From Spirochaetia bacterium (GTDB taxonomy: Bacteria; Spirochaetota; Spirochaetia; Treponematales; Breznakiellaceae): DNA of 18,952 nucleotides. Where the stretch lies: positions 1 through 18,952 of the forward strand of contig BNUW01000036.1 in NCBI GenBank assembly GCA_025997655.1. Reading direction: 5' to 3'. Made by a program: the position numbers and the translations under genes. Below, piece after piece: positions 1 to 6,553 of the stretch (position 1 is its first letter; each line of letters begins with the position of its first letter). The notes beneath the pieces are model-generated. The model worked only from the letters and a program-made list of their open reading frames with translations, made no database searches and was not told the DNA's origin.

Positions 1-63
1 GTCTACTTTCCATTGTTGCCGGTCATCTTCCAAGCTTTCTAGAAATGATAATACCTCTTCCAT
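1..63 (-). CDS. 5' end of a possible ISAs1-family transposase (cut by window edge)
   Basis: Only 21 codons lie in the window, reading leftwards off the edge. The ATG is preceded by a strong ribosome binding site (GGGAGGGG, about 8 bases upstream), which supports a real start. The peptide contains LEDDRQQWKVD, which resembles from memory the 'D-R-Q-x-x-K-V' opening of ISAs1/H-repeat transposases, where a short acidic segment precedes the hydrophobic helix of the associated N-terminal domain. The match is short, so another protein is possible. If it is a transposase, the terminal inverted repeat of the element should lie between this start and about position 190. Confidence 0.4.
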   Translation of the reverse strand, partial: MEEVLSFLESLEDDRQQWKVD

Positions 64-95
64 TTCTTTAACCCCTCCCAGGTCTTATGAAAAAG

Positions 96-171
96 TATAT
101 CACTTTCCTTTCATGCGTTTGTCGTGTAATCTCCATCAGCTAACCTTGCAAAATTAGCTGAAAGTGATATA
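96..171. promoter_or_regulatory. Nested inverted repeats between divergent genes (operator or IS-end candidate)
   Basis: A perfect 12-bp inverted repeat (TATATCACTTTC at 96-107, GAAAGTGATATA at 160-171) encloses a second perfect 7-bp one (CAGCTAA at 137-143, TTAGCTG at 154-160). They fill the gap between the leftward gene start at 63 and the XRE-protease start at 193. Autoregulatory binding by the XRE protein is the simplest reading. The alternative is the end of the putative insertion sequence to the left. Confidence 0.4.
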
Positions 172-192
172 GTTGATTAAGAAGCGGGAACT

Positions 193-1344
193 ATGAGTGA
201 AGTATTGCCGGTAAATAATGAAATCCTCAAATGGGCGCGGGAAACCATTGGTTTATCCGAGGATGATGTTGCCACCCGGATCAAAAAAACTGTGGAGGTT
301 ATTAAGGAATGGGAATCCGGGATTGCGGCTCCTTCCTATTCTGTTCTGGAAAAACTTGCCTATGAGGTGTATAAACGCCCCGTAGCGGTATTCTTTTTCC
401 CTTCGGTCCCGGAGGAACAAAATACCCGGGCTGAATTCAGAACCTTACCGGGGGAAATTGTTGATGCCATGCCTTCGAGCATTATCAAGATGTACCGGAA
501 GGCCAAGGTTTTTCAACTTAATTTGGCGGAACTGTATAATAACAAAAAGCCGGTCATGGAACCCCTCCTTGACAAATTTAAACTGGATTACCGGATTAAC
601 GTAAAAAACTTTGCTGCTGAAATCCGGGACTTTCTTGGTATTGATCTTGCGCAGCAACGAATATGGAATTCTGCGGATACAGGTATAAAGGTCTGGCGTG
701 ATGCTTTTTTTCAGAAGGGTATCTTTGTTTTTAAAGAGGCATTTTTGAATGATGAGTATTCCGGCCTCTGTGTTTACAGTCAGGATTACCCGGCTATTCT
801 CATCAATAACAGTATGCCAAAAACCCGGCAGATTTTTACCATGTTTCACGAATTGGGGCATTTACTCTTTAACTCCGGCGGGGTAGACCTTCCCGCTGAA
901 ACCTTTGCCGAACGGCTAAGCGGGAATTATTTGCGGCTTGAACAAAAGTGTAATGAATTCGCCGGGGAGTTGCTATTTCCCGAACATGAATTTCTTTCTC
1001 TGGGAATGTCTTTTAGCGAGGACGCGGTCATCGAATTGGCAAACCGCTATAAAGTTAGCCGTGAAGTAGTGCTGCGGAAATATCTTAATACCCGGCAGAT
1101 TGATGTCGGCGTGTATAAGCGGTTTACCGATACGTGGAGCCGTGAATTCTTTGCAGAGAGATCATCAAAAAAGGCTGATGGAGGAAATCCCTATTTAACC
1201 CGAAAGGCCTATCTTGGTGAAGCATATATCAATCTTGTCTTTGGCCGCTATTTTCAGGGACAGTTCAGCGCAGAACACCTTGCCGGATATTTGGGGGTGA
1301 AAGTGAAAAATCTTTCAACCTTTGAAGGGTATGCGCTGGGATAA
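193..1344 (+). CDS. XRE-type HTH / ImmA-IrrE family metallopeptidase (antitoxin-like)
   Basis: A 383-residue cytoplasmic protein with an N-terminal helix-turn-helix (about residues 8-60, including WARETIGLSEDDVATRIK) and a zinc metallopeptidase domain. The signature HELGH is at residues 219-223 and a likely third metal ligand is the Glu of NEFAGELL near 255. ImmA/IrrE proteins cleave or inactivate repressors. In this long form paired with DUF4411 the gene is usually the antitoxin or regulator of a two-gene module, and the DUF4411 gene indeed begins 3 bases after its stop. The ATG at 193 gives the usual start for this family (PVNNEILKWARE). All catalytic residues are present and there is no internal stop, so this gene looks intact although its partner is broken. 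It may autoregulate through the inverted repeats at 96-171. Confidence 0.9.
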   Translation: MSEVLPVNNEILKWARETIGLSEDDVATRIKKTVEVIKEWESGIAAPSYSVLEKLAYEVYKRPVAVFFFPSVPEEQNTRAEFRTLPGEIVDAMPSSIIKMYRKAKVFQLNLAELYNNKKPVMEPLLDKFKLDYRINVKNFAAEIRDFLGIDLAQQRIWNSADTGIKVWRDAFFQKGIFVFKEAFLNDEYSGLCVYSQDYPAILINNSMPKTRQIFTMFHELGHLLFNSGGVDLPAETFAERLSGNYLRLEQKCNEFAGELLFPEHEFLSLGMSFSEDAVIELANRYKVSREVVLRKYLNTRQIDVGVYKRFTDTWSREFFAERSSKKADGGNPYLTRKAYLGEAYINLVFGRYFQGQFSAEHLAGYLGVKVKNLSTFEGYALG

Positions 1345-1347
1345 AGC

Positions 1348-1820
1348 ATGATATATATTTTTGACAACAACACCCTGGTTGGCATCTTCCGGCATTAATC
1401 CCTGATTCATTTCCGTCTTTTTGGGGAAAATTTGATGAGTTGCTTAACGCCGGTATTATCTGCTCGGTTCGTGAAGTCTATAAGGAATTAGAACAGTTAT
1501 CCCGTGGCGATGCTCTGGAGCAATGGGCAAAAACTCATCGGGATTTTTTTGCTTCCCCTACTCCGGAAGAATTACGGTTTATTACCCAAATTTACAGCGT
1601 GCCACATTTTCAGCAGAATATGGGGGCAAAACAACTTTTGAACGGCGGTGCATTCGCCGATCCTTTTTTAATTGCCAAAGCATACGTCAGTAAGGGAACC
1701 GTCGTCACGCAGGAAAAACTAAAACCCCATGCGTCGAGGATTCCTAATATTTGTGATTATTTCAAAATTCCCTATACAGATTTGCAGGGCTTTTTGCAAA
1801 TGCAGAAATGGATTTTTTAA
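1348..1820 (+). pseudogene. DUF4411 PIN-like toxin gene, frameshifted
   Basis: From the ATG at 1348 the reading is MIYIFDNNTLVGIFRH and then TAA at 1396. A different frame continues immediately with IPDSFPSFWGKFDELLNAG and runs to the stop at 1820, ending in the family's typical tail (GTVVTQEKLKPHASRIPNIC, then a Leu-Gln-Gly-Phe segment and W-I-F). Together they make a complete DUF4411 protein of about 157 residues: one missing base near 1396-1398 would restore a single frame. DUF4411 proteins are PIN-fold, probably RNases, and occur downstream of XRE-ImmA proteins as toxin-antitoxin pairs. The two acidic ends expected of a PIN fold fall on opposite sides of the break. It is either a genuine inactivating deletion or a base-calling error. 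No obvious slippery heptamer is present, so programmed frameshifting is unlikely. Confidence 0.82.
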
Positions 1821-1821
1821 G

Positions 1822-1925
1822 CTAATTGAAAGCGCAGCTTTAGGGTAGATTTCAGCGGTAAAGTCCGGCCCCGCTTCGTTGAATTCGATGTGTCCGTTTT
1901 CGGGGTTGGTGAGAAGGAGTTGCAG
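1822..1925 (-). pseudogene. Unrecognised open fragment
   Basis: The minus strand is open here and reads like a natural protein (LLLTNPENGHIEFNEAGPDF followed by TAEIYPKAAL) with balanced composition. It has no convincing start, and it stops making sense where the KAS III fragment begins on the other strand near 1927. I do not recognise the family. It is listed because it sits between two definite gene remnants and is probably a third. Confidence 0.25.
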
Positions 1926-1926
1926 G

Positions 1927-2061
1927 GTTACTGTATCAGCAACTATTCCAATTGCCATAAAAATGGCCATAGTGGAAGGAAAAATAAAATATGGATATAA
2001 GGTTTTAGTAGCGGGCTTTGGCGTTGGATGTTCATACGCTGCAACACTATTACAATTTTAA
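1927..2061 (+). pseudogene. C-terminal fragment of a 3-oxoacyl-ACP synthase III (FabH-like)
   Basis: About 44 codons encode TVSATIPIAIKMAIVEGKI, then K-Y-G-Y-K, then VLVAGFGVGCSYAATLLQF and a stop. This is the recognisable end of KAS III enzymes: the Asn-Thr-hydroxy-small 'NTVSASIPIAL' strand and helix, then the glycine-rich 'GFGxGxSWGxxLL' last strand. The catalytic Cys, His and most of the enzyme are absent and no start codon or ribosome site accompanies it. The preceding codons belong to no recognised protein, so it is a rearrangement scrap rather than a gene. Confidence 0.65.
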
Positions 2062-2069
2062 TAGCAATA

Positions 2070-2500
2070 CTATAGAATAAGATCATTATTTCCCAATCGC
2101 TCAAGCCATGCGGAATTGCAAAACCCCTTGACCTCCTCGTATTTCGCCTTAGGGCCGCCATCACGCCAGCGATGATAGGTTCCGGCAATACGCTCAATGT
2201 CTTCGGCGCCGAGTTCACGGGGCAGCACGTCCTTGAGGATGGGGTTGTCCTTTTCGATGGTGTCCATGGCGGTGTCAATTTCCTTGCCGATGCCGGGCTG
2301 CTTAGCGTGTGACCGCATCCGGGTCCAGCGCGCGGTTTCGGGGACAAAAAAGATGTTCTCCGCCAGGTACTTGTCCCGGCCTTCGCTTTCGGCGGCTTTC
2401 CAGAGCTGCTTTTCAAGGGGATTTTGTGCATCCAGAGGTTCCTCTGGGGTTTGTGGGGGGAGGAAGGCGTCTTAGGGGTACAACCGGTGGTTTTTGCCAT
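2070..2500 (-). pseudogene. Type I restriction-modification HsdM remnant with internal deletions
   Basis: One minus-strand frame (open 2471-2070) carries three separated blocks of an HsdM protein in the right order: EKQLWKAA from the N-terminal helical domain, RDKYLAENIFFVPETARW plus HAKQPGIGKEIDTAMDTIE from the end of that domain, and GAEDIERIAGTYHRWRDGG plus KYEEVKGFCNSA from the C-terminal region. Sequence expected between blocks one and two (near 2385-2395) and between two and three (near 2203-2212) is missing. The second gap removes the whole methyltransferase core, including the SAM-binding and NPPF motifs. The frame is kept across both gaps. The likely original start (ATG at 2500, MAKTTGCTPKT) is in another frame, with a TAA at 2474 in the main frame, so the 5' end is also damaged. 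It cannot methylate DNA. Confidence 0.7.
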
Positions 2501-2812
2501 ATTGAGATCCGATTTGCAGGCCTACCGTGGTGCCTACCGTACTTGACAAGACCGCCGGGTATGGTTTATCTTGAACTTAGATTGATATTGGGGAAGCTGG
2601 GGGAAATTCCTTCGCAAGTGCGTTACCGTTACAGCCGGGGTACCAAAATCATATCGCTTTGCGCAAACCAAAGCATATGAAAGGAATTTTCCGTTTCATA
2701 GCCATGCGGTGCCCCATCAAATGTCCCGGTTCATTCTATGTACCCCCCAATATTTACGAATGAATTTCCAGGGGATCCCGTTTCTCCAATGCATTTTAGA
2801 GGAGTGTATAGT
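2501..2812. other. Intergenic stretch without a recognisable gene
   Basis: This roughly 310-base stretch separates the hsdM remnant from the cobaltochelatase gene. Short open frames exist on both strands but none resembles a known protein. I looked for the conserved core of a cobalamin riboswitch ahead of the chelatase gene and did not find it. An AGGAG ribosome site lies just before the ATG at 2813. Confidence 0.4.
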
Positions 2813-2859
2813 ATGAAAAGATTCCCGAAAATAGAGATAGCCGCAGGTTATCTTGCTGC

Positions 2860-3705
2860 TTGCAGGCGTCCCTGTTAAGCGCCCTGTTACCCACCGTCGG
2901 CACCGGCTCTGCGGCGGGGGCGAAAAAGCCCGTCATCCTGGTGGTAAGCTTCGGCACCAGCTTTAAGGAAAGCCGTGATGCAACCATCGGTGGAATTGAA
3001 CGGGCCATTGCCGCCACGTATCCCGCGTATGAGGTGCGCCGCGCGTTCACCAGTCAAATCATCATTAACCACATCAAAAAAGATGGGGACGGCGAAATTG
3101 ACAATGTGGAAGCGGCGTTTAAGCGGCTGATAAAGGACGGCGTGAAGGAGCTTGTGGTTCAGCCCACACATATTATGAAGGGCGAAGAATACGATGAGCT
3201 TATCGCCGAGGCAAAACCCTACGAGTCGAAATTTACCAGCGTGAAATACGGCAAGCCCCTTCTTTCCAGTGACGCGGATTATGATGAGCTTATCGGCGTA
3301 CTCACCGGGGTAACCGCTTCTTTCAATGACGGCGCCACCGCGATTGCTTTTATGGGGCACGGCGCCGAGCATGGGACGGACGCAACATACGCGCGCCTTG
3401 CGGGCCTTTTCAAATCGAAGGGCATACAGAATTACTACATCGGCACGGTCTATGCCGAGCCTGCTCTGGGTGAGGTGATTGCGGACATTGCCAAAACGAA
3501 TGTGAAAAAAGTTGTGCTTGAGCCGCTGATGATTGCGGCCGGTGACCACGCCAACAACGATATGGCCGGGGACGATGACGATTCATGGAAATCAATTTTA
3601 AGCGCCAAGGGCTATTCTGTTACGCCGGTACTCAAAGGCCTGGGCCGATTCCCGCAAATCCAGGCCATGTTTGTCCGCCATGTTGGGGAGGCAGGCGACC
3701 GGTAG
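2860..3705 (+). CDS. cbiK: Sirohydrochlorin cobaltochelatase, CbiK type, probably exported; 5' end disturbed
   Basis: CbiK inserts Co(II) into sirohydrochlorin in the anaerobic branch of cobalamin synthesis. The chelatase fold is complete: the opening strand VILVVSFGTSF, the metal-site histidine in FMGHGAEH (near residue 167), a likely metal-site Glu in VYAEPALGE, and the second histidine in GDHANNDMAGDDDDSW (near 230), which matches the conserved CbiK C-terminal block. The start is the problem. A good ribosome site (AGGAG) and an ATG AAA AGA at 2813 lie in a different frame, which stops at 2876, and a third frame reads a signal-peptide-like VILLLAGVPV. The coding frame itself offers only TTG at 2860. 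This suggests one or two indels or base errors in the signal-peptide codons. Exported CbiK forms are known in some anaerobes. It converges on the sirtuin gene with 12 bases between stops. Confidence 0.85.
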   Translation: MQASLLSALLPTVGTGSAAGAKKPVILVVSFGTSFKESRDATIGGIERAIAATYPAYEVRRAFTSQIIINHIKKDGDGEIDNVEAAFKRLIKDGVKELVVQPTHIMKGEEYDELIAEAKPYESKFTSVKYGKPLLSSDADYDELIGVLTGVTASFNDGATAIAFMGHGAEHGTDATYARLAGLFKSKGIQNYYIGTVYAEPALGEVIADIAKTNVKKVVLEPLMIAAGDHANNDMAGDDDDSWKSILSAKGYSVTPVLKGLGRFPQIQAMFVRHVGEAGDR

Positions 3706-3717
3706 GCCGCACGGGCA

Positions 3718-4551
3718 TCACTTATACTGTGCACATTTTTCCCCCAGCCCCGTAAACACCTCCCCCAGATCCCACAACCGCAGCGCCGCATCATCGTCCA
3801 ATGGCGTCCGCATATCATTGACGATAACCAGTCTGCCTCCCCGCTGTAAGGTGGTCCGGGGAATGGCGGCGGCGGGCATCACCGTAAGGCTGGACCCAAG
3901 GATAAGCAGCAAATCTGCGTCCTGGGCTTCTCCTTCTGCTTCCCGGCGTGCCTCCAGCGGGAGATTTTCACCGTAAAAAGTGATCGCCGGTTTCAGGACC
4001 CTGCCGCAATGGGGACACCGGGGCATATCCCCGGCCATTACTAACGCTGCGGCCTCGGCGTAACCTACCCGGATACCGGCGCAGCGGAGACAATAGTGCA
4101 TCCGGGGGGAACCGTGCACTTCGATCACCCGGCGGCTCCCCGCTTTCTGGTGGAGGAAATCGATGTTCTGGGTAATCACCGCCTTGAGCATACCCCGCCG
4201 TTCCAGTTCCGCAAGGCAGGTGTGCACGATTGAAGGTTCCTTCTCATGCACCGTGTACACCATGGGCCCCGCGTTTGTATAAAAATACGAGGGGTCTTTT
4301 TCAAATTCATCAATGTCGAAAACTTTTTCCCCAGGGAACTTTAGTTCCCCCGGCATCCCCGACAGATATAGTGCGAGAACTTCCGGCGGATATTTATCCA
4401 GGAATTCCTGGGGAAGCCCCGCAGTGTACAGGCCGTTTTTGCCGCGAAAATCGGGGATGCCGGAGAGGGTGCTTATCCCCGCGCCGGTCAGAGCGATACA
4501 ATGACGGGCATCTGATATCATGGAAAAAAGTTGGGCTATTTTCTTATCCAT
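3718..4551 (-). CDS. NAD-dependent protein deacylase, Sir2 family (CobB-like)
   Basis: A 277-residue sirtuin that removes acyl groups from lysines using NAD+. The Rossmann-fold motifs are all visible: TGAGIST (22-28), GIPDFRG (31-37), TQNID (127-131), the catalytic His in EVHGS (146) and GSSLTV (219-224). The zinc ribbon is formed by Cys154, Cys157, Cys179 and Cys182. The region between GIPDFRG and the catalytic core is somewhat long and holds a palindromic DNA repeat read as PGELKFPGE (see 4334-4349). The start overlaps the end of queH by 8 bases, so the two are probably one transcript with queH first. The name cobB is historical and does not imply a cobalamin role, despite the neighbouring cobaltochelatase. 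Confidence 0.93.
   Translation of the reverse strand: MDKKIAQLFSMISDARHCIALTGAGISTLSGIPDFRGKNGLYTAGLPQEFLDKYPPEVLALYLSGMPGELKFPGEKVFDIDEFEKDPSYFYTNAGPMVYTVHEKEPSIVHTCLAELERRGMLKAVITQNIDFLHQKAGSRRVIEVHGSPRMHYCLRCAGIRVGYAEAAALVMAGDMPRCPHCGRVLKPAITFYGENLPLEARREAEGEAQDADLLLILGSSLTVMPAAAIPRTTLQRGGRLVIVNDMRTPLDDDAALRLWDLGEVFTGLGEKCAQYK
4334..4349. repeat. 16-bp palindrome inside the sirtuin gene
   Basis: GGGAACTTTAGTTCCC (7-bp perfect arms, 2-base centre). Its core GGAACTTTAGTTCC is the exact reverse complement of a 14-mer at 15410-15423 inside trmJ, 11 kb away. It is translated in frame as ELKFP in a variable loop of the sirtuin. Confidence 0.6.
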
Positions 4552-5092
4552 TATTTAAGTAACGTTCCTCTTCGCTGAAAATACACCCACAGTATTTCTG
4601 CATATAAAGGCCCCGCTCCCTGGCCTGCTTCTGGCCCGCCCGAAAGCCGGGGCGGAAATCCCGGTAGAAAAACTGCACTCCGTACCTTGCCGCCGCTTCC
4701 TCGCCAATCCCCCGGACAAGATCGTGTTTCTGATACGGGCTGATAAGCAGGGTTGTTGAAAAATATTCATAGCCATGTTCCGCCGCAAAGGCTGCGGTTT
4801 TTTCCAGCCGGGTACGGTAGCAGTAGGCGCAGCGGGATCGGCCGCCGCCGCTTTCGTTAACCCCATAAACCCCGGCTATGAAGGAGCGCAGGCCGTATTC
4901 ATCCTCCAGGTTAAGCGTCAACCCTTCATCCCCGGCAAATTTGACCAGCGTGTCCCGGCGGGAGCGGTATTCCGTATAGGGGTGGATGTTAGGGTTATAC
5001 CAGAAAAGGTCCGGACGTATATCCCCGGCGCGGAGGGTTTCCACGCATTGAACAGAGCAGGGGGCGCAGCAGGTATGCAGGAGCAGTTTCAT
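4544..5092 (-). CDS. queH: Epoxyqueuosine reductase QueH
   Basis: QueH (formerly DUF208) reduces epoxyqueuosine to queuosine in the wobble position of tRNAs with GUN anticodons, and replaces the B12-dependent QueG in many bacteria. The 182-residue protein shows the family's cysteine pattern: HTCCAPCS at 6-13, [15 protein letters not shown] from about 86, and QKYCGCIFS near 166-174. These provide the iron-sulfur and metal ligands. The segments [13 protein letters not shown] and [11 protein letters not shown] are also characteristic. Length is normal for the short form. The gene is divergent from the bL27 fusion gene with about 100 bases between starts, and overlaps the downstream sirtuin gene by 8 bases. 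Confidence 0.93.
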   Translation of the reverse strand: MKLLLHTCCAPCSVQCVETLRAGDIRPDLFWYNPNIHPYTEYRSRRDTLVKFAGDEGLTLNLEDEYGLRSFIAGVYGVNESGGGRSRCAYCYRTRLEKTAAFAAEHGYEYFSTTLLISPYQKHDLVRGIGEEAAARYGVQFFYRDFRPGFRAGQKQARERGLYMQKYCGCIFSEEERYLNNG

Positions 5093-5132
5093 ACGGCATT
5101 CTCAAGTATCTACACAATACCGATATATACCC

Positions 5133-5168
5133 CTAGCTTCAAGCCCTGCCCTCATGCTATCCTATCCC
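5133..5168 (+). promoter_or_regulatory. Copy 1 of a 36-bp promoter-like direct repeat, upstream of the bL27 fusion gene
   Basis: The segment starts CTAGCTTCAAGCCC and ends CTCATGCTATCCT plus five bases. It matches 6517-6552 at 32 of 36 positions. ATGCTATCCT resembles an extended -10 element (TGnTATnnT) with the hexamer at 5158-5163, placing transcription start near 5170, about 25 bases ahead of the ribosome site and GTG at 5195. Confidence 0.5.
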
Positions 5169-5194
5169 TATTGCGGCTAGCGCGGAGGGATACG

Positions 5195-6520
5195 GTGGCA
5201 CGAAAACGCGGAGGGAGCGGCGCCAAAAACGGGCGGGATTCTAATCCCAAATATCCCGGCATAAAGGCCCAGGGCGGTTCCATTGTCAAAGCCGGGACCA
5301 TCATCGTCCGTCAGCGGGGAACCAGGATTCATCCCGGAACCAACGTAGGCTGCGGCAGGGATTATACCCTCTTTGCCCTGATCAGTGGCACGGTCAATTT
5401 CTCCCAACGCCGGGGCCGGAAACTCGCGTCGGTCGTTGCCAAAGATACATCTTTACCATCATCAAAGCCACCCGTACCGCAGCCAGCACCGCCGCTGCCA
5501 CCATCGGCATCGGACTCTCCACTACAGCCGCCGGTAATCGTACCATCGGCGCCCCCGTTACCGCCGGAACCAACACCGGAGCCCGCACCAGAACTACCGC
5601 CGGAACCGGAACCTTTACTGCCAGTACCATCACTGTTGCCCCTGATACTGGAACCGCCGCCGCTGCCAGAACCTGAGCCCGTATCGGAACCTGTCCCGGA
5701 GCCGATACCGCCAGAACCATTGCCAACAGAACTGGAGCCGGTACCAGACCCAGAACCTTTACTGCCAGCACCATCACTGTTGCCCCTGACACCGGAACCG
5801 CCGCCACCTGCACCTGCGCTAGAACTGACGCCACCGCCGCCAGAACCGATACCGCCAGAACCATTGCCAACGGAACCGGAGCCCGCACCAGAACTACCGC
5901 CGGACCCGGAACCTTTACTGCCAGCACCATCACTGTTGCCCCCGACACCGGAACCGCCACCCACGCCGCCAGCACCGCCCCTGCAGGGTTCCACTACCAC
6001 CCGGCGGCGCAAACCGGTAATAATTAGTATTATTGGCGTCTTACTACTATTTTTTTTATTGTTCGGCATACGACAATGCAAGATTTCAAAAACTGATAGC
6101 GCAGAATCACTGCCGACCCCAATCCCTGTTGAGGAAGCTATTATTGAGCCGGCTGTAACAGTATCACTGTTTCAAGATATCGGCGAAGCAATCTTCGTGG
6201 GTAATTCTTCCGAGTTGCTTCCCAATGCGGCAGGATGGCTTGATGAAACCGCAGAAAAAATGCGGCAAACATTATTGCAAAACCCTGAACAGAAATTTAA
6301 GGTTATCGGGTATGCCGCGATAGTTCCCGGGTTCCCTGACCCAAATGAACTTTCACGCCGGCGTGCCATAAAGGCTGTCGAGGAATTAGCCGCCCGTGCT
6401 ATTCCACGGGAAAAACTGGAACCGGTGGCAGGCGGGGAAACAGCTCAATGGGGAGACAATACCAATACGGAAACGCGGTTTTCTAACAGGCGGGCAGAAA
6501 TAAGAGCTGACCCCTACTAG
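5195..6520 (+). CDS. Ribosomal protein bL27 domain - proline-rich repeat linker - membrane helix - OmpA-like domain fusion
   Basis: A 441-residue single-frame protein starting at GTG 5195, with GGAGGG 5 bases upstream. Residues 1-86 are a complete bL27: [16 protein letters not shown], then [17 protein letters not shown], then [18 protein letters not shown]. This includes the basic N-terminal tail that in ribosomes reaches the peptidyl-transferase centre. Residues about 87-268 are a linker of Pro, Glu and Leu built of three imperfect repeats (DNA 5607-5961). R270-K273 is followed by a helix (about 274-292, [18 protein letters not shown]). By the positive-inside rule the bL27 end and linker are cytoplasmic and the C-terminus periplasmic. 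Residues about 330-441 resemble an OmpA C-terminal domain ([27 protein letters not shown]), but the usual GHTD peptidoglycan motif is replaced by GYAAIVPG. The ordinary rpmA neighbours (rplU, obg) are absent, so this is probably a second, repurposed bL27. A ribosome- or RNA-to-envelope tether is speculation. Confidence 0.88.
   Translation: MARKRGGSGAKNGRDSNPKYPGIKAQGGSIVKAGTIIVRQRGTRIHPGTNVGCGRDYTLFALISGTVNFSQRRGRKLASVVAKDTSLPSSKPPVPQPAPPLPPSASDSPLQPPVIVPSAPPLPPEPTPEPAPELPPEPEPLLPVPSLLPLILEPPPLPEPEPVSEPVPEPIPPEPLPTELEPVPDPEPLLPAPSLLPLTPEPPPPAPALELTPPPPEPIPPEPLPTEPEPAPELPPDPEPLLPAPSLLPPTPEPPPTPPAPPLQGSTTTRRRKPVIISIIGVLLLFFLLFGIRQCKISKTDSAESLPTPIPVEEAIIEPAVTVSLFQDIGEAIFVGNSSELLPNAAGWLDETAEKMRQTLLQNPEQKFKVIGYAAIVPGFPDPNELSRRRAIKAVEELAARAIPREKLEPVAGGETAQWGDNTNTETRFSNRRAEIRADPY
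5607..5961 (+). repeat. Three imperfect repeats coding the proline-rich linker
   Basis: Near-identical blocks of about 55 bases begin at 5607, 5751 and 5907 (all starting C-R-G-AACCTTTACTGCCAG), at intervals of 144 and 156 bases. They translate as PEPLLP(V/A)PSLLP. Between them a second shared block (ATACCGCCAGAACCATTGCC, starting near 5704 and 5848) gives PIPPEPLPT. The array makes both strands open, which creates long glycine/serine-rich antisense frames that are not genes. Copy number is likely to vary between strains. Confidence 0.8.
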
Positions 6521-6552
6521 CTTCAAGCCCCACCCTCATGCTATCCTGTGCC
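6517..6552 (+). promoter_or_regulatory. Copy 2 of the 36-bp promoter-like repeat, in front of purA
   Basis: It contains the stop codon of the fusion gene (6518-6520) and ends one base before the purA ATG at 6554. The -10-like hexamer TATCCT is at 6542-6547, so transcription would begin at or next to the purA start codon. No Shine-Dalgarno sequence lies between, consistent with a leaderless purA message. Compared with copy 1 there are 4 differences in 36 bases. Confidence 0.5.
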
Positions 6553-6553
6553 A

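Noticed and set aside
445..861. 138-codon minus-strand frame within the ImmA/IrrE gene
   Set aside because: It lies entirely antisense to a gene with intact catalytic motifs and has no independent support.
1390..1400. Programmed frameshift in the DUF4411 gene
   Set aside because: There is no slippery heptamer, stimulatory stem or internal ribosome site at the break; a deletion or base error is simpler.
2432..2447. CCAGAGG-TT-CCTCTGG palindrome as a functional site
   Set aside because: It lies within the hsdM remnant's first block and differs from the GGAACTAAAGTTCC repeat; short palindromes of this kind are expected occasionally.
2501..2812. Cobalamin riboswitch ahead of cbiK
   Set aside because: The conserved B12-box core could not be found by eye.
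4775..5194. 140-codon upstream extension of the fusion gene's frame
   Set aside because: It runs antisense through queH and has no protein-like content; the bL27 domain begins naturally at GTG 5195 with a ribosome site and promoter-like sequence just upstream.
5362..6081. Long minus-strand glycine/serine-rich open frames opposite the fusion gene (239 and 193 codons)
   Set aside because: They are mirror images of the CCN-rich proline repeats. They lack ribosome sites and contain only low-complexity Gly/Ser or Ala/Val runs.
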